This document shows, piece by piece, positions 56,561 through 64,000 of a stretch of 64,000 nt of DNA. The stretch is taken from positions 1 to 64,000 of the forward strand of contig JAISXD010000006.1 of NCBI GenBank assembly GCA_031270665.1, read 5' to 3'. The first letter of the stretch is position 1. Each line of letters starts with the position of its first letter. The position numbers were made by a program, and so were the translations under genes. The notes beneath the pieces are model-generated. The model saw only the letters and a list, made by a program, of their open reading frames with translations, searched no databases and was not told where the DNA came from. Origin of the DNA: Tannerellaceae bacterium. Its GTDB lineage: Bacteria; Bacteroidota; Bacteroidia; Bacteroidales; Tannerellaceae.

Positions 56561-57247
56561 ATGAAGAAGTTAACAATTTTATTTTCTACCCTTACATTAT
56601 GTATCACTATGAGTTGTAACGAAAACAATCGCAAAAATGCGCAACAGGAAGCCGGTGAAGCCGTTCCGTCCGCCGAGGGTGGCAGCGTTTTAAGCCGGGA
56701 AGAAATCCAGTCGCGCCCGTTTCAGGAGCTGTTCAGCCCGATAGAAGCCAAAGACATTCCGGGCGATGTATTTACGCATATAGGTACGGATTATACCGTA
56801 ATCACAGCCGGCAATCCGGCGCATTACAATTCGATGGTCGCAAGTTGGGGTGGCTGGGGAATCTTGTTCAACCGGCCGTCTACCTGGTGTTTCCTCCGTT
56901 CGAGCCGTTACACCCTCGAACTGATTCGCAAAGAACAGGCCTACACCATGACTTATTTCGACGACGCCTATAAGGAAGACATCCTCCTTTTCGGCACGAA
57001 ATCCGGGCGCGACACCGACAAAATGAAAGAAAGCAAACTCACCTCCGTACAAACGCCCGCCGGTAATATGACGTACAAGGAAGCCCGTCTTATCCTGGAA
57101 TGTAAATTAGTAGAAGTAACAACCGTATCGCCCGGCGATTTCCATACCGACGAAGGCCGCCAATTCATCACAGACGCCCATGCCGAAACCAACGACTACC
57201 ACAAAATAGTCTTTGGCGAAATAACCTCCGTCTGGCTTCGTAAATGA
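56561..57247 (+). CDS. Flavin-reductase-like lipoprotein
   Basis: From ATG 56561 (MKKLTILFSTLTLC) the product is 228 aa with a lipobox-like ITMSC (Cys19). After a short linker a flavin-reductase/FMN-binding split barrel starts at about 60: YTVITAGNPAHYNSMVASWGGWGILFNRPSTWCFLR, then YTLELIRKEQAYTMTYF. Exported FMN-binding proteins of this kind are unusual, since the cofactor must reach the periplasm. The electron partner is unknown. The P1B ATPase follows but is separated by its own promoter and operator. Confidence 0.82.
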   Translation: MKKLTILFSTLTLCITMSCNENNRKNAQQEAGEAVPSAEGGSVLSREEIQSRPFQELFSPIEAKDIPGDVFTHIGTDYTVITAGNPAHYNSMVASWGGWGILFNRPSTWCFLRSSRYTLELIRKEQAYTMTYFDDAYKEDILLFGTKSGRDTDKMKESKLTSVQTPAGNMTYKEARLILECKLVEVTTVSPGDFHTDEGRQFITDAHAETNDYHKIVFGEITSVWLRK

Positions 57248-57250
57248 TTT

Positions 57251-57275
57251 TCCATTGCAACCAGGTTGCAATGGA
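57251..57275. promoter_or_regulatory. Perfect 25-bp inverted-repeat operator before the P1B ATPase
   Basis: Two 11-bp arms, TCCATTGCAAC and GTTGCAATGGA, flank the spacer CAG without mismatch. The centre (57263) is 20 bp from the -7 box, over the -33 region. The core TGCAAC-N3-GTTGCA is the same as at 31631-31645. Position suggests a repressor site. Confidence 0.75.
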
Positions 57276-57282
57276 AAGGCTG

Positions 57283-57290
57283 TACTTTTG
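57283..57290 (+). promoter_or_regulatory. -7 box of the P1B ATPase gene
   Basis: TACTTTTG, 27 bp before ATG 57317. Confidence 0.65.
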
Positions 57291-57316
57291 CATCATTAAT
57301 TTTATAGTTCAAGAAG

Positions 57317-59209
57317 ATGATACGTACAGCCTTCATGCATAAACAGAACATACAGCCATACCTGCCTGCCGCCGCCAGCCTCGCTATGTTACTTGCCGGT
57401 ATGGCGGCCGACGGTTTTTTCACGTTTGCATTTTTCACCGGATACGTACGGCTTGTGTGGTATATCGTTGCCTATTTGCCGGTTGGTTTGCCCGTTATCA
57501 AAGAATGTGGGGAAGCTTTGCGGGAGAAGGAGTTTTTTACTGAATTTACCTTGATGATGCTGGCTACGGTAGGGGCGTTTGCTATTGGGCAATATCCCGA
57601 AGGCGTTGCCGTAATGCTGTTTTACGCTGTTGGCGAGTTGTTTCAAGGCGCAGCGGTTAGCAAGGCGAAAGGCGATATCAAGGCGCTGCTCGACGTACGG
57701 CCCGATATTGCTAACGTGATAACAAACGGTAACATATACCGTATGAAGCCCGAAGAGGTACGAATCGGCGAGATAATACAGGTAAAGGCAGGCGAAAAAG
57801 TTCCTTTAGACGGCGAACTGTTAAGCCTCGAAAGCAGCTTCGACACGGCTGCGCTCACGGGCGAAAGTAAACCGAAAACCATCAGGCAGGGCGAACAGGT
57901 ATTGGCAGGAATGCTCAACGTGGGCAAAGTGACAGAGGTCAGGGTTACGCGGATGTATGCCGACAGTTCCCTGTCCCGGATATTGGATATGGTGCAGCAT
58001 GCCACCGCCCGCAAGGCAAAGACGGAATTGCTTATCCGGAAATTCGCAAAGATATATACGCCCGTTGTTTTCTGTCTGGCGGTGGCGTTGGTGGTAATCC
58101 CCTGTTTTTTCGTCCGCGACTATCAATTTTCAACGTGGCTATACAGGGCTTTGGTTTTCCTGGTTATTTCCTGCCCGTGCGCATTGGTTGTTTCCATTCC
58201 CCTGGGTTATTTCGGCGGGATAGGAGCCGCTTCCAAAAACGGGATCCTGTTCAAGGGTTCAAGCTACCTGGATTTGATAACTAAAATCAATACGGTAGTT
58301 ATGGACAAGACCGGGACACTGACCCGGGGCGTTTTTCGCGTGCAGCAAATCGTAACCGCCAATGGTATGGACAAGCGCGAATTTATGCAAATCCTCGCCG
58401 CACTGGAAAGCCAGTCTACACACCCGGTAGCCAAGGCCATTGCAGCATACGAAAAGACAGCAACAAAAGCGTACCGGGCAAGCGATGTGGAGGAGATTTC
58501 GGGGTACGGACTGAAAGGGAATGCAGGCGGCTACGAAATGCTGGCGGGCAATACGCAATTGTTGAAGAAGTTTGGTGTTTCATATGATAGTGCCATCGAC
58601 GATATTGTTGAAAGCATCGTTGTAGTGGCCATCAACAATCAATATGCAGGATACGTTCTGATAGCCGATGAAATCAAGGAAGATGCACGGCAGGCGATTG
58701 GGCAAATGCATGCATGCGGGATTAGCCAAACCGTTATGTTGAGCGGCGATAAGGACTCCATTACGCAAAAAGTGGCTCAGGCCGTCGGGGTAGACAGGGC
58801 CTTGGGCGGTTTATTGCCCGAAGATAAAGTAAGGATAATAGAAGAAATAAAAAGCGACAAGAGGCGCACCGTTGCTTTCGCAGGCGATGGCATAAATGAT
58901 GCGCCGGCGCTGGCCTTGAGTGATATAGGCATTGCAATGGGGGCCATGGGCAGCGACGCCGCCATCGAAACGGCCGACGTGGTGATACAAACCGACCAGC
59001 CCTCGAAAATAGCAACCGCCATAAAAATAGGATGGGCAACGAAGCGCATCGTAATTCAGAATATCTCCTTGTCGTTCGGCGTAAAGGCGGCTGTGCTGGC
59101 TTTGGGCGCGGGAGGGCTGGCCACCATGTGGGAAGCTGTATTTGCCGATGTGGGTGTGGCTTTGCTGGCCATCCTGAACGCAACGAGGATACAAAAGAAA
59201 AGATTCTAA
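57317..59209 (+). CDS. P1B-type heavy-metal translocating ATPase (ZntA/CadA-like)
   Basis: The 630 aa pump has TGES (181-184) in the actuator domain and SCPCALV (Cys286, Cys288) in the metal-binding TM helix. DKTGT (Asp330 phosphorylated), THPVAKAI (the HP motif) and GDGINDAPAL are also present. The CPC motif and close likeness to Zn/Cd/Pb exporters suggest soft divalent cations. It lacks the N-terminal HMA domain common in the family. The operator shared with the RND pump ties it to the same metal response. A start at the second ATG (MHKQN, residue 7) is possible. Its stop overlaps the convergent pdxR stop. Confidence 0.92.
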   Translation: MIRTAFMHKQNIQPYLPAAASLAMLLAGMAADGFFTFAFFTGYVRLVWYIVAYLPVGLPVIKECGEALREKEFFTEFTLMMLATVGAFAIGQYPEGVAVMLFYAVGELFQGAAVSKAKGDIKALLDVRPDIANVITNGNIYRMKPEEVRIGEIIQVKAGEKVPLDGELLSLESSFDTAALTGESKPKTIRQGEQVLAGMLNVGKVTEVRVTRMYADSSLSRILDMVQHATARKAKTELLIRKFAKIYTPVVFCLAVALVVIPCFFVRDYQFSTWLYRALVFLVISCPCALVVSIPLGYFGGIGAASKNGILFKGSSYLDLITKINTVVMDKTGTLTRGVFRVQQIVTANGMDKREFMQILAALESQSTHPVAKAIAAYEKTATKAYRASDVEEISGYGLKGNAGGYEMLAGNTQLLKKFGVSYDSAIDDIVESIVVVAINNQYAGYVLIADEIKEDARQAIGQMHACGISQTVMLSGDKDSITQKVAQAVGVDRALGGLLPEDKVRIIEEIKSDKRRTVAFAGDGINDAPALALSDIGIAMGAMGSDAAIETADVVIQTDQPSKIATAIKIGWATKRIVIQNISLSFGVKAAVLALGAGGLATMWEAVFADVGVALLAILNATRIQKKRF

Positions 59210-60618
59210 AGATACTTCGCCAACACCTGTATCCCTCTTTCGAGGTCTTCCCTGGAGAGCGAGGCGTACCCTAAACGGAGTCCCTGTATGGGTTCGGCGA
59301 AACTGAACCTGTCGGGGGTGTAGAACGCTACCCGTTTCCGGCCGGCCAGCTCCTTCAACTTATACAGGTCAACCGGTTCTACCGGCTGTATCCAGAAGGC
59401 TAATCCGCCATCCGGCTTCCTGTAGGTTACTTTGTCTTTCAGGTAGTGGTCGAGCAGGGAAGCGAAGAAATCCCTCTTCCCGGCATACAGGCTTACCATT
59501 CTTTTCTTGTGCCGGCTCACGTGGCCTCCGTTTATCAGTTCCAGTATCGCCTGCTCCATGATGCTGTCTCCCTGCGTATCGATAATGCGCCGCAGGGCGC
59601 CCGCCTGCTCGATGAAGGCGGTTGAGCTGTAGAGGTAGCCGATACGGATGGCCGGCGCTATCAGTTTGCTGAGCGTACCGATGTAAATATAGTTGTGCAC
59701 TCCTTCGTAGGCAGCGACCGGCATCACGGGGCGTTGCCCGAAATGATATTCGTTATCGTAATCGTCTTCTATAATGGTGAACCGGTAGGTGTTGGACAAT
59801 TCAATCAGCTTCAGGCGGCGGGCGAGGCTTAGCGTAACCGTGGTGGGATACTGGTGGTGGGGCGAGAGGTGCAGGGCTTTTACCGGATACCGGGCCAAGG
59901 CTTGCTGCACTTCGCTTAGCAGGATGCCTTCGTTGTCTACGGCTATGGGGACGAGGGTGGCCCCGGCATGAAGATAGGTTTCCCAGGCCGGTTTGAATCC
60001 CGGATTCTCCACCAGCACCACGTCGCCTTGCCGCAGCAGGGAGCGGGCCGTCAGGTAAAAGGCCATCTGGCTTCCGCGGGTGATGCAGATTTGCCGGGCC
60101 GAGGTATTCATGCTACGGTTATGGTTGATCATCTTCGAGATGGCTTCGCGCAGGCGGATGTCGCCAAACTCGCTGGCGCGGTCCATTATCCAGCCTGCCT
60201 TGCGGGCGAATATCCGGCGGTACGACCGGGCCAGTTCATTGATAGGTGCGCAGGAGGTGTCGGGCAGGCCGTCGTCGAAAAAGATGCAGTCGCCCTTGCC
60301 CGTTTCCGGGGCATGCGGGGGTTCGGCCGGGTGGTTCCTGTGCGAGGGGATGAGGGAGGGAAGCTGGTCGGACACATAGCTCCCTTTACGCTCCGAGGCA
60401 GCAAGCCAGCCTTCGGACAGGAGGACGTCGAAGGCCTGCACCACCGTATTGCGGTTTACCTTCAGCAGGGAGGCGATTTGCCGCGTTCCGGGCAGGGCTT
60501 CGCCTCGCTTCAGGGTGCCGTTTTTGATATACGAGATAATCGCGTCGGCAATCTGTACGTAAACGGGACGGGCGAGGCTTTTATCTACCGCTAACTGAAT
60601 GAACCAGGGTCTTAGCAT
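59206..60618 (-). CDS. pdxR: PdxR-like MocR/GntR transcriptional regulator
   Basis: The 470 aa protein has an N-terminal GntR winged helix (VQIADAIISYIKNGTLKRGEALPGTRQIASLLKVNRNTVVQAFDVL). From about 110 a class I aminotransferase-like domain has TRGSQMAFYLTARSLL, the PLP-lysine region TLSKLIAPAIRIGYL and PDGGLAFWIQ. Such MocR regulators sense PLP. Divergent placement next to pdxST strongly indicates PdxR, which typically activates PLP synthase and represses itself. Confidence 0.9.
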   Translation of the reverse strand: MLRPWFIQLAVDKSLARPVYVQIADAIISYIKNGTLKRGEALPGTRQIASLLKVNRNTVVQAFDVLLSEGWLAASERKGSYVSDQLPSLIPSHRNHPAEPPHAPETGKGDCIFFDDGLPDTSCAPINELARSYRRIFARKAGWIMDRASEFGDIRLREAISKMINHNRSMNTSARQICITRGSQMAFYLTARSLLRQGDVVLVENPGFKPAWETYLHAGATLVPIAVDNEGILLSEVQQALARYPVKALHLSPHHQYPTTVTLSLARRLKLIELSNTYRFTIIEDDYDNEYHFGQRPVMPVAAYEGVHNYIYIGTLSKLIAPAIRIGYLYSSTAFIEQAGALRRIIDTQGDSIMEQAILELINGGHVSRHKKRMVSLYAGKRDFFASLLDHYLKDKVTYRKPDGGLAFWIQPVEPVDLYKLKELAGRKRVAFYTPDRFSFAEPIQGLRLGYASLSREDLERGIQVLAKYL

Positions 60619-60619
60619 G

Positions 60620-60682
60620 ACTGGACTATTTGTATTTATTCAAACTGGCACGCAAATATAGGCCAAACGTATCATACTTTTG
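60620..60682. promoter_or_regulatory. pdxR-pdxS divergent control region
   Basis: Two divergent -7 boxes lie here: TACTTTTG (60675-60682) for pdxS and minus-strand TATATTTG (60653-60660) for pdxR. ACTGGACTA at 60620 and ACTGGCA at 60644 form a direct repeat 24 bp apart. Direct repeats with a CTGGAC-like core are typical targets of MocR regulators, so these may be the PdxR sites. Confidence 0.5.
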
Positions 60683-60713
60683 CCCCCTGTTACCAACTAA
60701 ATACATCAACACA

Positions 60714-61601
60714 ATGCAAACAGAACAGACAAAACAACAGTATGAGCTGAACAAGAACCTGGCCCAGATGCTGAAGGGCGGCGTAATTATGGACGTTTCG
60801 TCGCCCGAACAGGCGCGTATAGCCGAAGATGCAGGCGCCGCCGCCGTGATGGCGCTCGAAAGGATCCCGGCCGATATCCGCGCGGCCGGGGGCGTATCGC
60901 GCATGAGCGACCCGCAGATGATACGGGGCATACAGGAGGCGGTAAGCATACCGGTGATGGCCAAGGTGCGCATCGGGCACTTTGTGGAAGCGCAGATACT
61001 GGAGGCGATAGAGATTGACTATATCGACGAGAGCGAGGTGCTCTCACCGGCCGACGACAGGTTACATATAGACAAGAGCCGTTTCAGGGTGCCCTTCGTG
61101 TGCGGGGCGAAGAACCTGGGCGAGGCGCTGCGGCGGATTGCCGAAGGGGCTTCGATGATTCGCACCAAGGGCGAGCCGGGAACGGGCGACGTGATACAGG
61201 CCGTGCGGCATATGCGCGCCATGACGTCCGAGATACGCCGTATACAGGGACTGCAGGAGGATGAACTGCATTATGCGGCCAAGGAGCTGCAGGTGCCCTA
61301 CGAACTGCTGCGGGGCGTGCACGGGAGCGGACGGCTGCCGGTGGTGAACTTCGCTGCCGGCGGGGTGGCCACGCCGGCCGACGCCGCGCTGATGATGCAA
61401 CTGGGGGCCGAAGGGGTGTTCGTGGGTTCGGGCATCTTCAAGTCGGGCAACCCGGCCAGGAGGGCGCAGGCCATCGTAAAGGCCGTTACCAACTTTGCCG
61501 ACCCCGCGGTATTGGCCGAAATATCTGCCGACCTGGGCGAGGCGATGGTGGGTATCAACGAAAGCGAGATACGCTTACTAATGGCCGAAAGGGGTGTGTA
61601 G
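60714..61601 (+). CDS. pdxS: Pyridoxal 5'-phosphate synthase subunit PdxS
   Basis: From ATG 60714 the enzyme is 295 aa. The barrel has Asp27 in [13 protein letters not shown] and the catalytic Lys84 in [17 protein letters not shown], and [15 protein letters not shown] is a family hallmark. It condenses ribose-5-phosphate, glyceraldehyde-3-phosphate and ammonia from PdxT to PLP. The start was chosen from alignment sense and because the -7 box at 60675 lies inside the longer ORF. pdxT begins 1 bp after its stop. Confidence 0.97.
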   Translation: MQTEQTKQQYELNKNLAQMLKGGVIMDVSSPEQARIAEDAGAAAVMALERIPADIRAAGGVSRMSDPQMIRGIQEAVSIPVMAKVRIGHFVEAQILEAIEIDYIDESEVLSPADDRLHIDKSRFRVPFVCGAKNLGEALRRIAEGASMIRTKGEPGTGDVIQAVRHMRAMTSEIRRIQGLQEDELHYAAKELQVPYELLRGVHGSGRLPVVNFAAGGVATPADAALMMQLGAEGVFVGSGIFKSGNPARRAQAIVKAVTNFADPAVLAEISADLGEAMVGINESEIRLLMAERGV

Positions 61602-61602
61602 G

Positions 61603-62202
61603 ATGAGGATAGGCGTCTTGGCCCTGCAGGGCGGATTTGCAGAACATATCCGGATGCTTCGCTCCCTGCAGGCCGATACCTTCGAGATACGCCGGAGAGA
61701 AGACGCGCTGGGGAGGATGGACGGGCTGGTGCTGCCCGGCGGCGAGAGCACCGCTATCGGCAAGCTGCTGAAAGACCTCGGCCTGTTCGGCCCGCTGAAA
61801 GAGCGGATACGAGGCGGCCTGCCCACCTTCGGCACCTGCGCAGGCATGATATTGCTGGCACGCAGGATTAGCGGCACGGACACGGCGTATTTCGGCGCCA
61901 TAGACATCGAGGTGAAGCGGAACGCCTTCGGACGCCAACTGGGCAGCTTCTTCACCGAGGCCCCCTTCAAAGGGATAGGCACCGTACCGATGACCTTCAT
62001 ACGCGCCCCCTACATCGAAAGGGCCGCGCCGGAGGTAGAAATCCTCTCGCTGGCAGACGGCCATCCCGTAGCCGCCCGCCAGCGACACGTACTGGCCACC
62101 GCCTGCCATCCCGAACTGACGGCAGACAGCCGCATTCACCGTTATTTTATCGAGCAGCTATGCGCAGCAGGGGCGGGTCGCAGGGACTGCCTCACGCTTT
62201 AA
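61603..62202 (+). CDS. pdxT: Pyridoxal 5'-phosphate synthase glutaminase PdxT
   Basis: The 199 aa class I glutaminase starts MRIGVLALQGGFAEH. It has PGGEST, the nucleophile Cys79 in FGTCAGMILLA and the His-Glu pair in ACHPEL. It supplies ammonia to PdxS. The start at 61603 is 1 bp after pdxS; the ORF-track GTG three codons earlier would overlap pdxS and is not needed. Confidence 0.95.
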   Translation: MRIGVLALQGGFAEHIRMLRSLQADTFEIRRREDALGRMDGLVLPGGESTAIGKLLKDLGLFGPLKERIRGGLPTFGTCAGMILLARRISGTDTAYFGAIDIEVKRNAFGRQLGSFFTEAPFKGIGTVPMTFIRAPYIERAAPEVEILSLADGHPVAARQRHVLATACHPELTADSRIHRYFIEQLCAAGAGRRDCLTL

Positions 62203-62213
62203 TCCCCTCCCCC

Positions 62214-62232
62214 AGAAAGAAAGAAAGAAAGA
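62214..62232 (+). repeat. AGAA microsatellite in the translation start region
   Basis: About four and a half copies of AGAA end two bases before ATG 62235 of the HU/DUF4469 copy 2 gene, covering the ribosome-binding zone. Length change would alter spacing or A-richness of the initiation site. Confidence 0.75.
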
Positions 62233-62234
62233 AT

Positions 62235-63053
62235 ATGCAGGAAGAGAAAAACACCGTGCTCGTAGAACTCTACGACTCAACGTTCCCGGAAAGGCCCGAC
62301 GACCGTTACGGGCGGATAGTAACCCCCAAGTCGCTGCGCATGGACGACTTGATAAACACCGCCGTCCGCCGGCGGACAGACCTCAATGCGGAAACCCTCC
62401 GCGCCGCCCTCGGCATACTGACGGAGATAGCGGTGAAAGAAATCGCAAACGGCGCCTCGGTAGAGTTCGGCCCGGGGTTCTTCAGCCTCGGCGTAAAGGG
62501 CCCCTTCACCGGCAGCCAACCCAAGTGGAACCCTGCCGTGAACGCCCTGCAGCTAAAGGCCATCCCCGGCGCCGGACTGCGCACCGCTATCGAAGGGATA
62601 CACGTAAACATCCGCGGGATGGCAGGCCCGCAAACCATCGTCAACAAGGTGACAGACGCCACTACGGGGCAGGAAAACAAACGTCTCACCCCGGGCGGCG
62701 GCGCCGAACTGGACGGCAGGCGAATCAAGATTGCAGGCGACAACCCGGCAAACGGCATCCGCCTGCACAGAGAGGACAGCCTGCACAGAGAGGACAGCCT
62801 GAACAATCAGGACGGCCAAGACAGCCAAGCGGTATACCCCATCGCGCCCGAAGCCATACTGCTCAACAGCCCGAAGAAGGTAACCTTCATCGTCCCTCCC
62901 TCCCTGCCCCCCGGCCATTACAAGCTGAGCCTCACCACGCAGTACACAAGTTCTCCTACGCTCCTCAAGGAGCCCCATACATACCTGCTCGACTACATCC
63001 TGGAGGTGGCGCCGTCATCTGCCCCACATAACGATGTTATCTGCCCCACATAA
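62235..63053 (+). CDS. HU-like DNA-binding domain plus DUF4469 protein (copy 2)
   Basis: From ATG 62235 (MQEEKNTVLVELYDST) the product is 272 aa and parallels copy 1 throughout. The HU-like half contains LRAALGILTEIAVKEIANGASVEFG and the DUF4469 half has KRLTPGGGAELDGRRIKIAG and YKLSLTTQYTSSPTLLKEP. It differs by an insertion with two 18-bp repeats (residues of about 176-188). Its C-terminal tail is encoded by the downstream 22-bp repeats, with the stop in repeat 2. It follows pdxT by 32 bp and is probably in that transcript, though the proteins are unrelated in function. The role is unknown. Confidence 0.85.
   Translation: MQEEKNTVLVELYDSTFPERPDDRYGRIVTPKSLRMDDLINTAVRRRTDLNAETLRAALGILTEIAVKEIANGASVEFGPGFFSLGVKGPFTGSQPKWNPAVNALQLKAIPGAGLRTAIEGIHVNIRGMAGPQTIVNKVTDATTGQENKRLTPGGGAELDGRRIKIAGDNPANGIRLHREDSLHREDSLNNQDGQDSQAVYPIAPEAILLNSPKKVTFIVPPSLPPGHYKLSLTTQYTSSPTLLKEPHTYLLDYILEVAPSSAPHNDVICPT
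62762..62797 (+). repeat. Two in-frame 18-bp tandem repeats
   Basis: Two identical 18-bp units, CCTGCACAGAGAGGACAG, encode the duplicated LHREDS in the DUF4469 gene; a third, degenerate unit follows. This stretch is absent from copy 1. Confidence 0.9.
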
Positions 63054-63101
63054 CGGCGTTATCTGCCCCACATAATGCCGTTATCTGCCCCACATAACGG
63101 C
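63014..63101. repeat. Four tandem 22-bp direct repeats after HU/DUF4469 copy 2
   Basis: Four exact-length 22-bp units share the core ATCTGCCCCACATAA. The last three begin GTTATCTGCCCCACATAA, so each can form GTTAT/ATAAC or the near match. The array begins inside the coding region and includes the stop codon (63051-63053). Confidence 0.9.
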
Positions 63102-63197
63102 AGGGCGAACCCCGCGGGGCAGGCAGGCAGACGGGCAGGCGACGCAATATTATCCGCCGAAAAGCACGGCAGAGGCTAAAGAAAAGGATTTATATCG

Positions 63198-63205
63198 TAT
63201 CTTTG
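63198..63205 (+). promoter_or_regulatory. -7 box of parC
   Basis: TATCTTTG, 42 bp before ATG 63247. Confidence 0.55.
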
Positions 63206-63246
63206 CTGCAACGTATACAGAGATAAGGAACTCCAGAATAACACGT

Positions 63247-64000
63247 ATGAAATCAGACAATAATACAGATTACAGCGAAAACGAAGACAACGGCAGGGAA
63301 GAAACAACACAGCCCCTCACCGGCGCAAATGAAGAAGAACTCCCCACGGACGCCCATTCGGAATACAGGGCGCCGGGAAAAAGCGAGGGCAAAACGGCCT
63401 ACCACCTCTCGGGCATGTACCAGGACTGGTTTCTCGACTACGCCTCGTACGTAATCCTGGAACGCGCCGTGCCACACATCAACGACGGGCTGAAGCCGGT
63501 GCAGCGCCGCATCCTCCACTCCATGAAGCGCCTTGACGACGGACGGTACAACAAGGTGGCCAACGTCGTGGGGCATACCATGCAGTTCCACCCCCACGGC
63601 GACGCCTCGATAGGCGATGCGCTGGTGCAGCTCGGGCAGAAAGACCTCCTGATAGACTGCCAGGGCAACTGGGGAAACATCCTCACCGGCGACGGGGCGG
63701 CCGCCCCACGGTACATCGAAGCCCGCCTGTCTCACTTCGCCCTCGAAACCGTATTCAACCCCAAGACCACCGCCTGGCAACCCTCGTACGACGGGCGCAA
63801 CAAAGAGCCGGTCACCCTCCCCGTCAAATTCCCCCTGCTGCTCGCCCAGGGCGTAGAAGGAATCGCCGTAGGACTCTCGTCCAAGATACTGCCGCACAAC
63901 TTCAACGAGCTGCTCGACGCCTCCATTGCCCACCTCAGGGGAGAGCCCTACACGCTCTACCCCGACTTCCAGACAGGCGGCTACATCGACGTAACCAAAT
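63247..64000 (+). CDS. parC: DNA topoisomerase IV subunit A / GyrA-like, 5' part
   Basis: The frame is open to the window edge (251 codons) and so is missing from the ORF track. After an acidic N-tail of about 45 residues comes the type IIA core: SYVILERAVPHINDGLKPVQRRILHSM, FHPHGDASIGDALVQLGQ and the catalytic Tyr156 in AAPRYIEARLS. In Bacteroidetes this long acidic N-tail and RHFYxDY-less start are more like ParC than GyrA, so parC is the better call. The rest of the gene lies outside the window. Confidence 0.85.
   Translation, partial: MKSDNNTDYSENEDNGREETTQPLTGANEEELPTDAHSEYRAPGKSEGKTAYHLSGMYQDWFLDYASYVILERAVPHINDGLKPVQRRILHSMKRLDDGRYNKVANVVGHTMQFHPHGDASIGDALVQLGQKDLLIDCQGNWGNILTGDGAAAPRYIEARLSHFALETVFNPKTTAWQPSYDGRNKEPVTLPVKFPLLLAQGVEGIAVGLSSKILPHNFNELLDASIAHLRGEPYTLYPDFQTGGYIDVTK

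Overview
The window looks like chromosomal DNA of a Bacteroidales bacterium (Bacteroidetes). Three things point there. Promoters have the form TAnnTTTG with a TTTG-like box about 20 bp upstream. There are many SPII lipoproteins and outer-membrane proteins. Characteristic families are present: MutA/MutB methylmalonyl-CoA mutase, HU-like/DUF4469 proteins, DUF5106-thioredoxin, DUF1080, GH95 and an IS982 transposase. A Tannerellaceae/Dysgonomonadaceae-type genome is a reasonable guess, but genus cannot be fixed from the sequence alone. No rRNA, tRNA or CRISPR array was seen.

Layout. 0-4.5 kb: a secreted metallopeptidase-like/beta-propeller/outer-membrane-barrel protein, a frameshifted carboxymuconolactone-decarboxylase-like gene, a nitroreductase, and a small gene graveyard (GNAT and RhuM/Fic remnants). 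4.5-8.6 kb: mutAB for the succinate-propionate route. 8.6-14 kb: nucleotide-sugar dehydrogenase, guaA, a membrane-anchored coiled-coil protein and a DUF1080/PHP-like lipoprotein, divergent from a secreted sugar isomerase-like TIM barrel. 15-19.7 kb: the tight minus-strand run lysS-gpsA-pgi-HAD phosphatase. 19.9-29 kb: a pseudo-protease/TPR protein, an aldo-keto reductase, grpE-dnaJ, an 11-bp tandem array, a PDZ protein and mutS2. 29-38 kb: a truncated AraC-type protein, an ABC-F ATPase and a heavy-metal RND efflux operon headed by a His-rich small protein. 37.8-44.3 kb: HU/DUF4469 protein, GT9 glycosyltransferase with a lipid-exporter-like ABC transporter, and GH95 fucosidase. 44-52 kb: thioredoxin lipoprotein, dnaG, natAB-type ABC transporter, engB, Na+/solute symporter. 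51.8-56.5 kb: accessory strip with IS982, an orphan LytTR regulator, a frameshifted HTH gene, a strongly structured candidate small RNA, sufE, an M28 peptidase and a decayed IS110. 56.5-64 kb: flavin-reductase-like lipoprotein, P1B metal ATPase, pdxR divergent from pdxST, a second HU/DUF4469 protein and the 5' part of parC.

How the parts connect. The two metal-export loci (31.6-37.7 kb and 57.3-59.2 kb) share an inverted repeat TGCAAC-N3-GTTGCA centred 20-21 bp upstream of the -7 box, which suggests one metal-sensing repressor controls both. pdxR-pdxST is the standard MocR-regulated PLP-synthase arrangement. The two HU/DUF4469 paralogues are each followed by four copies of a 22-23 bp direct repeat whose unit carries internal dyad symmetry. 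Between the HTH gene and sufE lies an apparently free-standing ~200-nt RNA with its own promoter, closing helix, internal hairpins and terminator. These three are the best candidates for undescribed biology here. Base composition rises clearly (visual impression, not computed) from about 35 to 43 kb and from 59 to 64 kb.
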